Positions 56,616 through 64,000 of a stretch of DNA of 64,000 bases are shown piece by piece. The position numbers and the translations under genes are program-made. The notes beneath the pieces are model-generated. The model had not been told where the DNA came from, ran no database searches, and saw only the letters and a program-made list of their open reading frames with translations. Source of the DNA: Mastigocoleus testarum BC008 (GTDB lineage: Bacteria > Cyanobacteriota > Cyanobacteriia > Cyanobacteriales > Nostocaceae); the NCBI RefSeq assembly GCF_001456025.1, contig NZ_LMTZ01000119.1, forward strand, positions 20,527-84,526, in the 5' to 3' direction. Positions within the stretch are counted from its first letter, which is position 1. Each line of letters begins with the position of its first letter.

Positions 56616-57374
56616 TTAGTCATCAATAAATTCGCAGTGTTTGGAGAATATGTAATGAACTTTACGGTCGCCAATTTGCTGCAGAAACTCTACTGCATAA
56701 TGACCCTCTTCTTCTGCGACTAACTTTCCTCTATATTCTCCTGGGGTAATTTTATATAAATACTCAGCAGCTAAGTCTTCAGATTGTTCTGTGGAAGGTT
56801 TAGTATAAGTAGTTTCAAGTACTTTTAAAACACCCGAGATATTTTCTTCCTTTTTATCTTCTCCAATTAATCCATTAACTATTGCTATAGCCATAGCCTG
56901 AGCATCAAATATTCTCATATCTATGTCAGAACTAATAAAGCAACATTCAATTAACATTGCAGGCATTGAAGTTTGGGCTAATACCGCAAAGCTATTATAC
57001 TTAATACCCCTATTTCTGAACCCTAAAGACACAATATTATTTAGTACCAATCGTGCCAAATTTTTTGCTCTACTACGATAATTATAAACATACAATTCAG
57101 TCCCATGGGCAGTTTGTTTAGAAAATGAGTTGAAATGAATAGAAATAAAGTAATCCGCACCAATTGAATTTGCTTTACTAGCTCTTTGTCTTAAGGAGCT
57201 ATTGACACTGCTAGCATTTCTTGGAGTTACAGATACAGCTTTATGACCTCTATTTTTTAGTAGGGCTATAACGGATTCTCCAACTTTTTTCGCCAATTCA
57301 TCTTCTTTGTATTTTCCACTGACAGCACCGGTGTCGGGTGGGCAATTATGACCAATATCAATAGCAAAAAGCAT
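56616..57374 (-). CDS. N-acetylmuramoyl-L-alanine amidase (Amidase_3)
   Basis: The zinc-binding residues are visible: H9 (IDIGHN), an Glu at 24 or 26 (KYKEDELAKK), H80 (FISIHFNS) and the catalytic E143 (MLIECCF). The enzyme cleaves between muramic acid and the stem peptide of peptidoglycan. It has no signal peptide, unlike cell-division AmiC proteins, so it resembles a phage-type or holin-dependent lysin. A C-terminal 60-residue domain (YLYKITPGEYRGKLVAEEEGHY in part) may bind the wall. A holin-like gene follows. Confidence 0.85.
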   Translation of the reverse strand: MLFAIDIGHNCPPDTGAVSGKYKEDELAKKVGESVIALLKNRGHKAVSVTPRNASSVNSSLRQRASKANSIGADYFISIHFNSFSKQTAHGTELYVYNYRSRAKNLARLVLNNIVSLGFRNRGIKYNSFAVLAQTSMPAMLIECCFISSDIDMRIFDAQAMAIAIVNGLIGEDKKEENISGVLKVLETTYTKPSTEQSEDLAAEYLYKITPGEYRGKLVAEEEGHYAVEFLQQIGDRKVHYIFSKHCEFIDD

Positions 57375-57776
57375 AAATTTTTCTCCTGCAAATAATGAAT
57401 AAAATAATGTTTTATAAATAGATATTGATATGAAATCAAGAGAATGTCATTATCAGTTCTATACAATAAAATATTTAGTGAATAATGTAATTTACTATTT
57501 GATATTTTTCGTATTATCTTTATGAATAAACTACGAATAAATTACATTATCTCTATTGATATGTCACATTTTTCCATTACCAATAACGATAAAGTCAACT
57601 ACATTGCATAGATCATTTCATGAGTTGAATTTAGGAATATTTCACAATAAAAATTATTTTTACAAAAACTATTTATGTAGTTAAATAAAAAAGAACGCCT
57701 ATTTTATGTTTGGCATTCCTCAAATAAAATTAAATGATGTTGAAGTATTTTGCTTTGTATCTTTGCAAAAATTAAA
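57375..57776. other. AT-rich spacer without recognised gene
   Basis: About 400 bases between two minus-strand genes, very AT-rich, with no repeat or reading frame that I can support. It should hold the amidase promoter. Confidence 0.35.
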
Positions 57777-58454
57777 TTATTCGAGACCTATATCCATAAT
57801 ATCTTCAGCGTTGTTGTCTACCCCATTAAGACCAACAATATCTTCAAAAGCAGCTACCATAATGCAATATGTTAAAGGAATAGTAACAAGTAATCCTAAT
57901 CCTAAAACGACTAAACCAGCCAAATTAAGCAAAAATATTGTGACAGCAAAAACTAGGAAAGAAAACCATTTCTTAGTAATTAACGTGCGACTTGCTTCCA
58001 TCGCAGACCAAAAGCTCATTTTTTTCTCAATCACAAACAAAAGTGAGAACATATAAGCAATAGCTAGATAGATCCCAGGAATAAGTAAAAGTAGAGAAGC
58101 GATCCCAATTAGAACGCTACTAACTAGGTTCGCCAGAAATATTTGTAGAAACTGATTAAACCCCCTAAAAAAATCACTGAACTGTTTGGGTCTATTTTTT
58201 GCTATCAGGAAAGCAACTATATATGTTCCAGCAGACAAAACAGGTGTAACAACAATGTTTACAATACCTCCCATCCCATCTTCGTTCGTTCCCAAAGGGA
58301 AAGGGAGTCTGGAAGCTATTCCAGAAATCAGAAATGTGATTACCAAAAATCCGATGAACCCCCCTGGATACTGTTTAAATATCTCCCAACCACGGCTGAA
58401 ATATTGACCTATTTTAAGCTCTCGATCGTTAATATCCGATGTATAGTTGGTCAT
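57777..58454 (-). CDS. Polytopic membrane protein (DUF975/YciC-like)
   Basis: The 225-residue protein has about five membrane segments and begins with a short soluble part ending in IGQYFSRGWEIFKQYPGGFIGF. The pattern RGWEIFK-YPG, a long central loop with LIPGIYLAIAYMFSLLFVIEKKMSFWSAMEASR in pieces, and the final GL-V-IPL-YC are typical of the DUF975/glycerophosphodiesterase membrane-domain group. The function is unknown. Confidence 0.75.
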   Translation of the reverse strand: MTNYTSDINDRELKIGQYFSRGWEIFKQYPGGFIGFLVITFLISGIASRLPFPLGTNEDGMGGIVNIVVTPVLSAGTYIVAFLIAKNRPKQFSDFFRGFNQFLQIFLANLVSSVLIGIASLLLLIPGIYLAIAYMFSLLFVIEKKMSFWSAMEASRTLITKKWFSFLVFAVTIFLLNLAGLVVLGLGLLVTIPLTYCIMVAAFEDIVGLNGVDNNAEDIMDIGLE

Positions 58455-59272
58455 GATGCAGAATTTTAGATTTTCAAGCGAACCTGTTTATTGATACTCC
58501 TCATACCCAAAACTGGGAGATTGTTCATTAAGCATATGAACTGAGTGTTAGTGTATCTAAATACACTATTTTTGTCACCTAAGAGAGCACAGCAAGTAAA
58601 GATGCGATGAAAGATTAGCAGTAACTGAGGATTTTCTTGATTCTGATTTCTTTACTAGAAATCTTAAACCCCTAGTTGCTTCTAAATTTATTAGAGACTA
58701 AAGCCTATTTTCAAATTATGCGATCCCAAAATAGGAAAGCATTTCAAAGGTTTAGGAGACAGGAGCTAAGAGTAGAAAAATCATTTTTCTTGAATCTATT
58801 TCATCACAGATTCACCTACCCAAAAATCAACAAAGTAAATTTTTTATTTTCGATAGTAAGTATTTATATTTTCTCAGAAATAGTGACAATTAACATACTG
58901 TCACCATCAATAAATTATTTTTCGTAATATTATTAGCTTTCAGCTAAGACATAACAGAAAATAATTTTGACAGTTACCGTAGCTATAAAAATTTGTAATT
59001 AGCAATACTTTAATCTTAGAAATCTCATGATAATGCTTTGTTTTATGGGTAGACGAGACAGAAGAAAACTATACTGTCTCCTCTATTTTGTAAATAAATA
59101 CTCTAACATACACCTTTGTTACTACGGACTTTTACTAGGTTTAACTCAGTATTAATTCTCCGTTTATTCTCAAAGTTGAATATTATTTGCCGTAGTTCAC
59201 AATTAGGGACTTGAACTTGGGAAATTAGAATCGAGAAGTTAACCTTGAAGACTTGAAATTGATAACTTGAAA
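58455..59272. other. Long spacer, no convincing gene
   Basis: About 820 bases. A frame of 83 codons at 58676-58927 on the + strand has no ribosome binding site or family features and is probably chance. The right end (59247-59310) is a tandem repeat of about 14 bases (AATAACTTGAAATT and variants). Confidence 0.4.
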
Positions 59273-59310
59273 TTAATAACTTGAAATTAATAACTTGAAC
59301 TTAAGGACTT
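59247..59310. repeat. 14-bp tandem repeat reaching into the kinase stop codon
   Basis: Several copies of AATAACTTGAAATT-like units run in tandem. The last dozen codons of the kinase gene (FKLLISSY end) are encoded by this repeat, so the present C-terminus was probably created by repeat expansion. Confidence 0.7.
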
Positions 59311-60505
59311 GGGATCGAGGATTTGCAAACTCTACTGAGACAGGTTGAGTATGTTCCAAACTAGGTGATGTTTGGTGTGGACTCAAAGAACGAAGAATAT
59401 TTGCGACCAAAGTTAACAAACCTAATGAAACCAATAGCGCAGCACACAGGGAAAATAATGGTATTTTCTTCGTCTGGGTTTGTGTTTGTTGAATCGCAGT
59501 CTGAGGGTTTTGCAGGGCTGTATTGGGATGGTAGGGAGCTTTTCTCTGGGGTAAATTTGAGATGGGATAGCTTTTTGGAAGGATTGGAGGAGCCAGTTGT
59601 AATTCAATTTGCTTTAAACGTTGCAAAATCTCCCGAGTATCTTGAGGGCGTTTTTCTACTTTGCGAGCCATCAAATCATCAATGAGATTTAAGAACAATG
59701 GCGATATATGATTTGTTTCATTATGCCAATGGAGAACGTCATTTTCTGCATCATATATATTGGGAGGCATTTCTAATGGATGATACCCTGTAAGCAAAAA
59801 TACAAAAGTTCTCCCTAGAGCAAAAAAGTCTGATTGCGCAACTGTTTCTCCAGTCATCTGTTCTGGCGGTTTATAACCCACAGAATCTATTTCTATCAAG
59901 GTACTTGTATTACTAAGCCTTTTTAAGTAGGGCTGACTGAGTTCTTTACTAGTTCCAAAATTAGTTAGTGTTAATTGCTGATTGGGTTTGATTATAATAT
60001 TTGATGGTCTGATATCTCGATGTAAATAATTTTTTCTGTGGCTTAGACCGAGTATTTCTACTAACTGTTTCAACCAATTTATGGCTTGGGTTTGAGAAAT
60101 TGATTGACTATTTTGTCGACGCCATTCTTCCAAATCTGTACCGTCGATTTTATCCATTACCATACAATGTAGGACTAAGTTATTTCTAGTTTTATATTGG
60201 AAATATATATCATGGTTAGGAATTCCTGGATGCTGTATTTGACCTAAAATATCTGCTTCTTGCTGAAAAAGTTCAATAGTTTCAGAATCTGTAGATAAAT
60301 ATTGTTTTAACAGTCTTAAAATTTTTGTTTCATTATTTACATCAAGCTCATAGGCTTCAGTAAAGTCAGTTTTGTCATTTAATCGACGTTTTACTCGATG
60401 TTTTCCAAATACTTCTAATGGCGAACCACAACTCTGACAAAAGCGATTTTCCCGATTAGCCAAACAGTTAGGTTGAGGACAAGAGGGGTTAATACAAATC
60501 GTCAT
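59273..60505 (-). CDS. Four-Cys Ser/Thr kinase-like protein, probable pseudokinase
   Basis: A zinc-ribbon-like N-terminus (C4, C9, C14, C23, C26) is followed by a protein kinase fold and a membrane segment near residue 365 (IPLFSLCAALLVSLGLLTLV). HRDIRPSN (H162-N169) is present. However the Gly-rich loop is not recognisable, the Lys of the VLK motif in relatives is Arg (R64 in KILRLLK), and the DFG motif reads NFG (N182). These three changes affect ATP and metal binding. The protein may be a scaffold or allosteric partner rather than an active kinase. The frame is intact. Confidence 0.85.
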   Translation of the reverse strand: MTICINPSCPQPNCLANRENRFCQSCGSPLEVFGKHRVKRRLNDKTDFTEAYELDVNNETKILRLLKQYLSTDSETIELFQQEADILGQIQHPGIPNHDIYFQYKTRNNLVLHCMVMDKIDGTDLEEWRRQNSQSISQTQAINWLKQLVEILGLSHRKNYLHRDIRPSNIIIKPNQQLTLTNFGTSKELSQPYLKRLSNTSTLIEIDSVGYKPPEQMTGETVAQSDFFALGRTFVFLLTGYHPLEMPPNIYDAENDVLHWHNETNHISPLFLNLIDDLMARKVEKRPQDTREILQRLKQIELQLAPPILPKSYPISNLPQRKAPYHPNTALQNPQTAIQQTQTQTKKIPLFSLCAALLVSLGLLTLVANILRSLSPHQTSPSLEHTQPVSVEFANPRSQVLKFKLLISSY

Positions 60506-60657
60506 AACTTACCAAAGTATAGGTATCAAAAGATAGGAGAGATAGGGAAAACTAGAAAAATTATCTCCTTCCCTATCTTCCCTACCGTACCTGTTTACTA
60601 TTCATTTCTTTTTACAAATAACAGGTTGACTTGTGAATAAATTTTTCTGAAATATTT

Positions 60658-61497
60658 TCAATTTTGTGTTGTCAAAAATGAAGCTATAATCCGGTTAAAT
60701 TCTTCTGGTTGTGTTAAAAAACACCAGTGATTTCCAGGGGCTTGACAAATCTGTAAATTTTTAAGAAATTTTTTGTAAGGTTGTAACTGCCATGACATAC
60801 GATTAACACCTTTTTCTGGCTGGATTAAAAGGCTAGGGATATCAATTTTTTTTGTCAAACCTGCTACTTGCATCACTTCCGAAAAGATTCCATCGCGAGC
60901 AGCAGTCGTAAACTTACTACCCCAGTTACCATCGCTTTTTAGTTCGATTCCTGCTTCAAATACTTGTTGCTGTAAAGTACTCCATCCCTGGTACTGATTT
61001 AATTGTCTTGCTTGGTTTTCAGCTGCTTCGTAACTCGTAAATGGTCCCATACCTTTGAGGAAAGGTAAAACTTGATAGAGAAAGGGAAAGGTAATTTTCA
61101 GGAAGCTAGGCATTTTCCAAATAAAAATTGGATCCACCAAAACCATACTATGCAAACGTTGGGGGTTTTGTGTTGCCCAAATGGCAGCTAATTTTCCACT
61201 CCAGGAATGAGCTACTACCTGAGTAGTAGACCACCCCAAACTATCCATCAGCGCTTCGAGGTCTGCAATCCCGGTTGCAAAACTATAGTTATCTTTTGGT
61301 TTGCTGCTGTCACCATGACCGCGCATATCCGGGGCAACAATGTGATAATCTTGAGCCAAATATTCTCCCAAACTAGACCAGACTAAAGCATGATCGGCTA
61401 AACCATGTAGTAACAATAAGGGCGTTTTACCTTTATTCCATTCCAGATAGGAAAGTTGAATGTCGGAATGGGAGAAAGTTTTACGTACGGGCTCCAT
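60658..61497 (-). CDS. Alpha/beta hydrolase
   Basis: The 279-residue protein has the oxyanion-hole motif LLLHGLADHALVW, the region DMRGHGDSSKP, a nucleophile elbow VVAHSWSG with S98, a likely acid at E228 and H257 in APGNHWCFLTQPEEF. The set fits a carboxylesterase/lipase-like or haloalkane-dehalogenase-like enzyme. The substrate is unknown. It appears to be transcribed alone. Confidence 0.87.
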   Translation of the reverse strand: MEPVRKTFSHSDIQLSYLEWNKGKTPLLLLHGLADHALVWSSLGEYLAQDYHIVAPDMRGHGDSSKPKDNYSFATGIADLEALMDSLGWSTTQVVAHSWSGKLAAIWATQNPQRLHSMVLVDPIFIWKMPSFLKITFPFLYQVLPFLKGMGPFTSYEAAENQARQLNQYQGWSTLQQQVFEAGIELKSDGNWGSKFTTAARDGIFSEVMQVAGLTKKIDIPSLLIQPEKGVNRMSWQLQPYKKFLKNLQICQAPGNHWCFLTQPEEFNRIIASFLTTQN

Positions 61498-61772
61498 ATC
61501 AGTTGTTTAATCCTTAGACTCAATCAGTGCTAATAAGATTAGACAATCAATCAATTAAATATATCCCCAAATAGAAAGAGGTAGGAAAAGATATTTTTTT
61601 AGTTGGACATTTGATTTGTAATAGTTGCAAGCGCCGACGCGTTCGTGGAACATTTCTGAGCGTATCACAATCTGCTTCCGCTACGCGCCACCCTATGGCT
61701 TTGACTCCACACCACAACAGTGGCAAACGTATCGGAAAAATAAATATAACCAAATAATGGTACTATCTTAAA

Positions 61773-62222
61773 CTAATCAACTTCTACCATATTTGTGAAG
61801 TCTTCTACAGGTAAAGCCTGTTTCTCTGCTACTAATTGTTTGAGCTGATTTTCTAATTTTGAGCGCTCTGCACGACATTCTTCTAACTCTTTATTTTCCC
61901 CAATCAGACCTAATTTTTCCAAAAAAATGGGTAAAGGTAAACCAACAACCTTTGCTAATTGATTTAATTCACCCCATTTGAGTTCATCAACTTCTCCATC
62001 CCTCAATAACCATAGTCCTGCATTACTCAAGCCGGATTGAGCCCGCAAGGCTTTCCAATTAGAAATACCCCGTTGCTTCATTAATTCTAGGAGTATTTGA
62101 TCGTTTCTATTACCCTTTGCATAAACCGTTCCAAATAGAAGTCGAAGTGCAGCGATCGCAAGTACTAAACTTGTCGAACAAGCAAGTAGAAAGTAAACAA
62201 AATTTAAATTGTTGGGTATCAT
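61773..62222 (-). CDS. Membrane-anchored helix-turn-helix protein
   Basis: Residues 8-30 form a membrane segment (FVYFLLACSTSLVLAIAALRLLF). Residues 42-105 look like a Cro/XRE-type HTH (ISNWKALRAQSGLSNAGLWLLRDGEVDELKWGELNQLAKVVGL in parts), followed by a coiled coil (105-135). Cyanobacteria have GrpE-like proteins with a comparable HTH ahead of the GrpE domain; here no GrpE domain follows. The HTH could serve protein binding instead of DNA binding. Confidence 0.7.
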   Translation of the reverse strand: MIPNNLNFVYFLLACSTSLVLAIAALRLLFGTVYAKGNRNDQILLELMKQRGISNWKALRAQSGLSNAGLWLLRDGEVDELKWGELNQLAKVVGLPLPIFLEKLGLIGENKELEECRAERSKLENQLKQLVAEKQALPVEDFTNMVEVD

Positions 62223-62808
62223 AGTACTGTATTTTTTATCTGCGCCTTGATTTTACCTGGGTACATTTTGCAGCATAAATGCAGTTAAACAAAACATCAC
62301 GATAAAATTAAAGCTTCTTAATTCTTTTAAGAAAAAATCTTTGAATAAAAACTTACTTTATCAAACGTTAATATAAGTTTTCCAGTATATGCCTCATGTC
62401 AAGAAATTATAGAAAATGGGGATTATAAGTTTGTCAGAATTTACATGAAGATATAAGCGCCCCAGGAGGACGAAATCAAAAGTTATTAGCGCAAGCGCGT
62501 AGGCGTACCAGATTGGCTATAGTTTAAAGAGAATCCCATTTTATTTATTAGCTTGGGTTCCAATAGAATCAAATCTCTTCTTAGAACGCTCATTTAAAGA
62601 AAATCCTCAGTTTTGTCATTTTCTTGGAGCTATCCAACAGCGAACAAGCAGCTATTGCTCTTCCCGAAATTACATCAGTATCATATACGAAAAAAGTGAC
62701 AATTTTGTGACAAAATGTTTCAAGAAAATAAAAAATATGGTTTTATTTCCACTATCGATCAGATGTAGACATTCAATTTAGAATTAGCATCCAAAAATAA
62801 TACAACAG
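62223..62808. other. Spacer without recognised gene
   Basis: About 590 bases. A short GC-rich repeat fragment (TTAGCGCAAGCGCGTAGGCGT) lies near 62485-62505. Nothing else is supported. Confidence 0.4.
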
Positions 62809-62859
62809 ATATTGGGGGTCCAAGGTTAAGAATTAGTTCTTAACCTTAGACCCCAATAT
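62809..62859. terminator. Long near-perfect hairpin next to the nitroreductase remnant
   Basis: ATATT-GGGGTC and AAGGTTAAGAA (62809-62832) pair with TTCTTAACCTT and GACCCC-AATAT (62837-62859), with one bulge, one mismatch and a TTAG loop. It stands 20 bases after the minus-strand nitroreductase stop and is followed on that strand by a T-rich stretch, so it may be its terminator. A small insertion-element remnant is the alternative. Confidence 0.55.
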
Positions 62860-62878
62860 TTAGTTTCTAATCCTTAAT

Positions 62879-63079
62879 TTAGTCGATATAATCTACTACA
62901 CCTTCAGTAGGATAGCGGACTTTAGGGCTAGTTGCATACTTGTCATCAGCTGCGCGATAACCTGCTGGACAAACAACCACAGACTGATATCCTTGTGCGG
63001 GAAGTCCTAAAACTTCATCGTATTTATCGGGGACAAAACCTTCCATCGGACAGGTATCAACGTGATGATTTTGCAAGAT
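62879..63079 (-). pseudogene. Nitroreductase remnant (C-terminal fragment)
   Basis: The 66 codons read HHVDTCPMEGFVPDKYDEVLGL, then YQSVVVCPAGYRAADDKY and PKVRYP in pieces. These are the C-terminal motifs of NfsB-type FMN nitroreductases (SCPMEGF and PVGYRAEDD). An in-frame TGA stands two codons before the first recognisable residues and the N-terminal 140 or so residues, with the FMN site, are missing. The upstream sequence leads directly to the spondin gene, so the 5' part was lost by deletion or replacement. Confidence 0.8.
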
Positions 63080-63168
63080 TCAGTAAATTCTTACCTATTT
63101 CTCAGGAATTATTCATTTAGGTAGTATTCCATAGTTGATACTGGTTAAATGATAGATGATAGTTAAAA

Positions 63169-63960
63169 ATGGTACAAAAAAGAGTTAAAGTTACTATTGA
63201 AAATCTTGCACCAGAACAAGGTACTCTTCTTACTCCTGTTTGGGCTGGCTTTCACAATGGAGAATTTGATACATATGACCGTGGTAGACCAGCATCTCCA
63301 GGTTTAGAGAGTCTTGCGGAAGATGGTAACACAACTTTAATTTCTCAAGAGTTCCTGCAAAGTGGAGATGGTTCACTCGATATTACAATCGCTGGTCCCA
63401 ACGGAGTTGCACCTGGACCAATCGATCCTGGGGAGATTACAAGTACAACTGTGACTCTGGATAGTGAGAACCCTAACAGTCAGTATTTTTCTTTTGCTTC
63501 GATGGTCCTTCCCTCCAATGATGCATTTGTAGCAAATGGAAATCCTGAAGCAATTAAAATTTTTGATGATGAGGGAAATTTTATTGGAGCAGACTTTATT
63601 ATTGCTGGGAACCAAGTTTTAGATGCTGGTACGGAAGTTAATGATGAAGCAGAGAATAGTACTGCTTTCTTTGGTCACAGGGAACCAAATACTGGAGTAG
63701 ATGAAAATGGAGTAGTGCGATCGCACCCAGGTTTTATCGAAGGTGGAAGAATTTTAAGCGCCGATAATTTTGCGAATGCAGATTTTACCGAGCCAGGTTA
63801 TCAGCTTGCTCGTATTACTATCTCTCCTGATGATGAACCTCTCCCAAGTGACGACAATGTTGAAATTCTCGAACCAGAAGAATTTCCCGGTGCTGGAATT
63901 GCTGAAGAACCAGTCGTTATACCAATTCTCTATGAAGATGCATATAATAATGCTTCATAA
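63169..63960 (+). CDS. Spondin-domain protein
   Basis: The 263-residue protein starts with VKVTIENLAPEQGTLLTPVWAGFHNGEFDTYDRG (in parts) and contains SFASMVLPSNDAFVANGNPEAIKIFD, the typical Spond_N core of bacterial spondin-domain proteins. The C-terminal third is acidic. No signal peptide is seen, so export, if any, is by another route. The function of bacterial spondin proteins is poorly known; extracellular matrix roles come from animal homologues. Confidence 0.85.
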   Translation: MVQKRVKVTIENLAPEQGTLLTPVWAGFHNGEFDTYDRGRPASPGLESLAEDGNTTLISQEFLQSGDGSLDITIAGPNGVAPGPIDPGEITSTTVTLDSENPNSQYFSFASMVLPSNDAFVANGNPEAIKIFDDEGNFIGADFIIAGNQVLDAGTEVNDEAENSTAFFGHREPNTGVDENGVVRSHPGFIEGGRILSADNFANADFTEPGYQLARITISPDDEPLPSDDNVEILEPEEFPGAGIAEEPVVIPILYEDAYNNAS

Positions 63961-64000
63961 AATAGAGCTTCAAGGATAAAATCATAGCTTGTCAAAGAAG

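Noticed and set aside
56064..57374. Prophage
   Set aside because: Apart from the amidase and holin-like gene there are no capsid, tail, terminase, integrase or attachment-site signals.
58676..58927. 83-codon frame on the + strand
   Set aside because: No ribosome binding site, no family signal, AT-driven composition; probably chance.
59365..59685. 106-codon frame opposite the kinase gene
   Set aside because: Fully inside the kinase gene on the other strand with no independent support.
61547..61753. 68-codon frame on the minus strand
   Set aside because: It crosses a GC-rich repeat fragment and has no recognisable protein features.

Overview
The window looks like chromosomal DNA from a filamentous, probably heterocyst-forming cyanobacterium. 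Evidence: many HIP1 octamers (GCGATCGC), AT-rich spacers with dispersed palindromic repeats, and cyanobacterial families such as a CBS-CP12 fusion, a DUF4330 protein, a Nif11-like peptide, a four-Cys Ser/Thr kinase, TpsA exoproteins and a CHAT protein. The genus is not determined; a Nostocales (Calothrix/Rivularia-like) origin is inference. I saw no tRNA, rRNA, CRISPR array or intact transposase.

Layout. 1-2600: start of a pyruvate-kinase-like gene, a repeat-containing hypothetical protein and a small outer-membrane barrel. 3150-23930: a cell-surface and secretion region holding a beta-helix protein with a repeat stalk, a TpsB transporter, a dioxygenase-TPR-ATP-grasp fusion with a FosA-like neighbour, a 1760-residue RTX metalloprotease/lectin protein, a TpsA exoprotein and a secreted CHAT-TPR protein. 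23970-32120: XapX protein, KMO-like flavoprotein, small membrane protein, NarL-type regulator, GroEL under a CIRCE operator, MraY/WecA-like transferase, FabG and thioredoxin. 32790-36960: pentapeptide protein, CBS-CP12, an IscB remnant with its candidate RNA, a saccharopine-dehydrogenase-like protein and a DUF4330 protein. 37810-46750: CBS-PAS hybrid kinase, Nif11-like peptide, a repeat-filled spacer with a second copy of the candidate RNA, a B12-binding radical SAM enzyme and Lon. 47110-56310: phosphoribosyltransferase plus a degenerate hydrolase, LCP protein, mannose-1-phosphate guanylyltransferase, ABC1 kinase, an ABC-2 exporter and a holin-like protein. 56616-63960: amidase, membrane proteins, a probable pseudokinase, an alpha/beta hydrolase, a membrane-anchored HTH protein, a nitroreductase remnant and a spondin-domain protein.

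Most genes are monocistronic with large spacers. Likely functional groups are: TpsB plus TpsA (transporter and substrate, with the CHAT protein directly behind TpsA); the dioxygenase fusion plus the FosA-like protein; the phosphoribosyltransferase plus hydrolase; the ABC ATPase plus permease; and LCP, MraY/WecA-like and GDP-mannose functions in envelope polysaccharide.

The strongest unexplained signals are: (i) two intergenic elements, 7.8 kb apart, with the same fold and compensatory base changes, one fused to an IscB C-terminal remnant (candidate HEARO/omega RNA); (ii) the dioxygenase-TPR-ATP-grasp fusion next to a FosA-like enzyme; (iii) the TPS-CHAT surface module; (iv) a Ser/Thr kinase lacking three catalytic elements and a hydrolase lacking its catalytic His; (v) a small holin-like family present twice, one copy downstream of an amidase.
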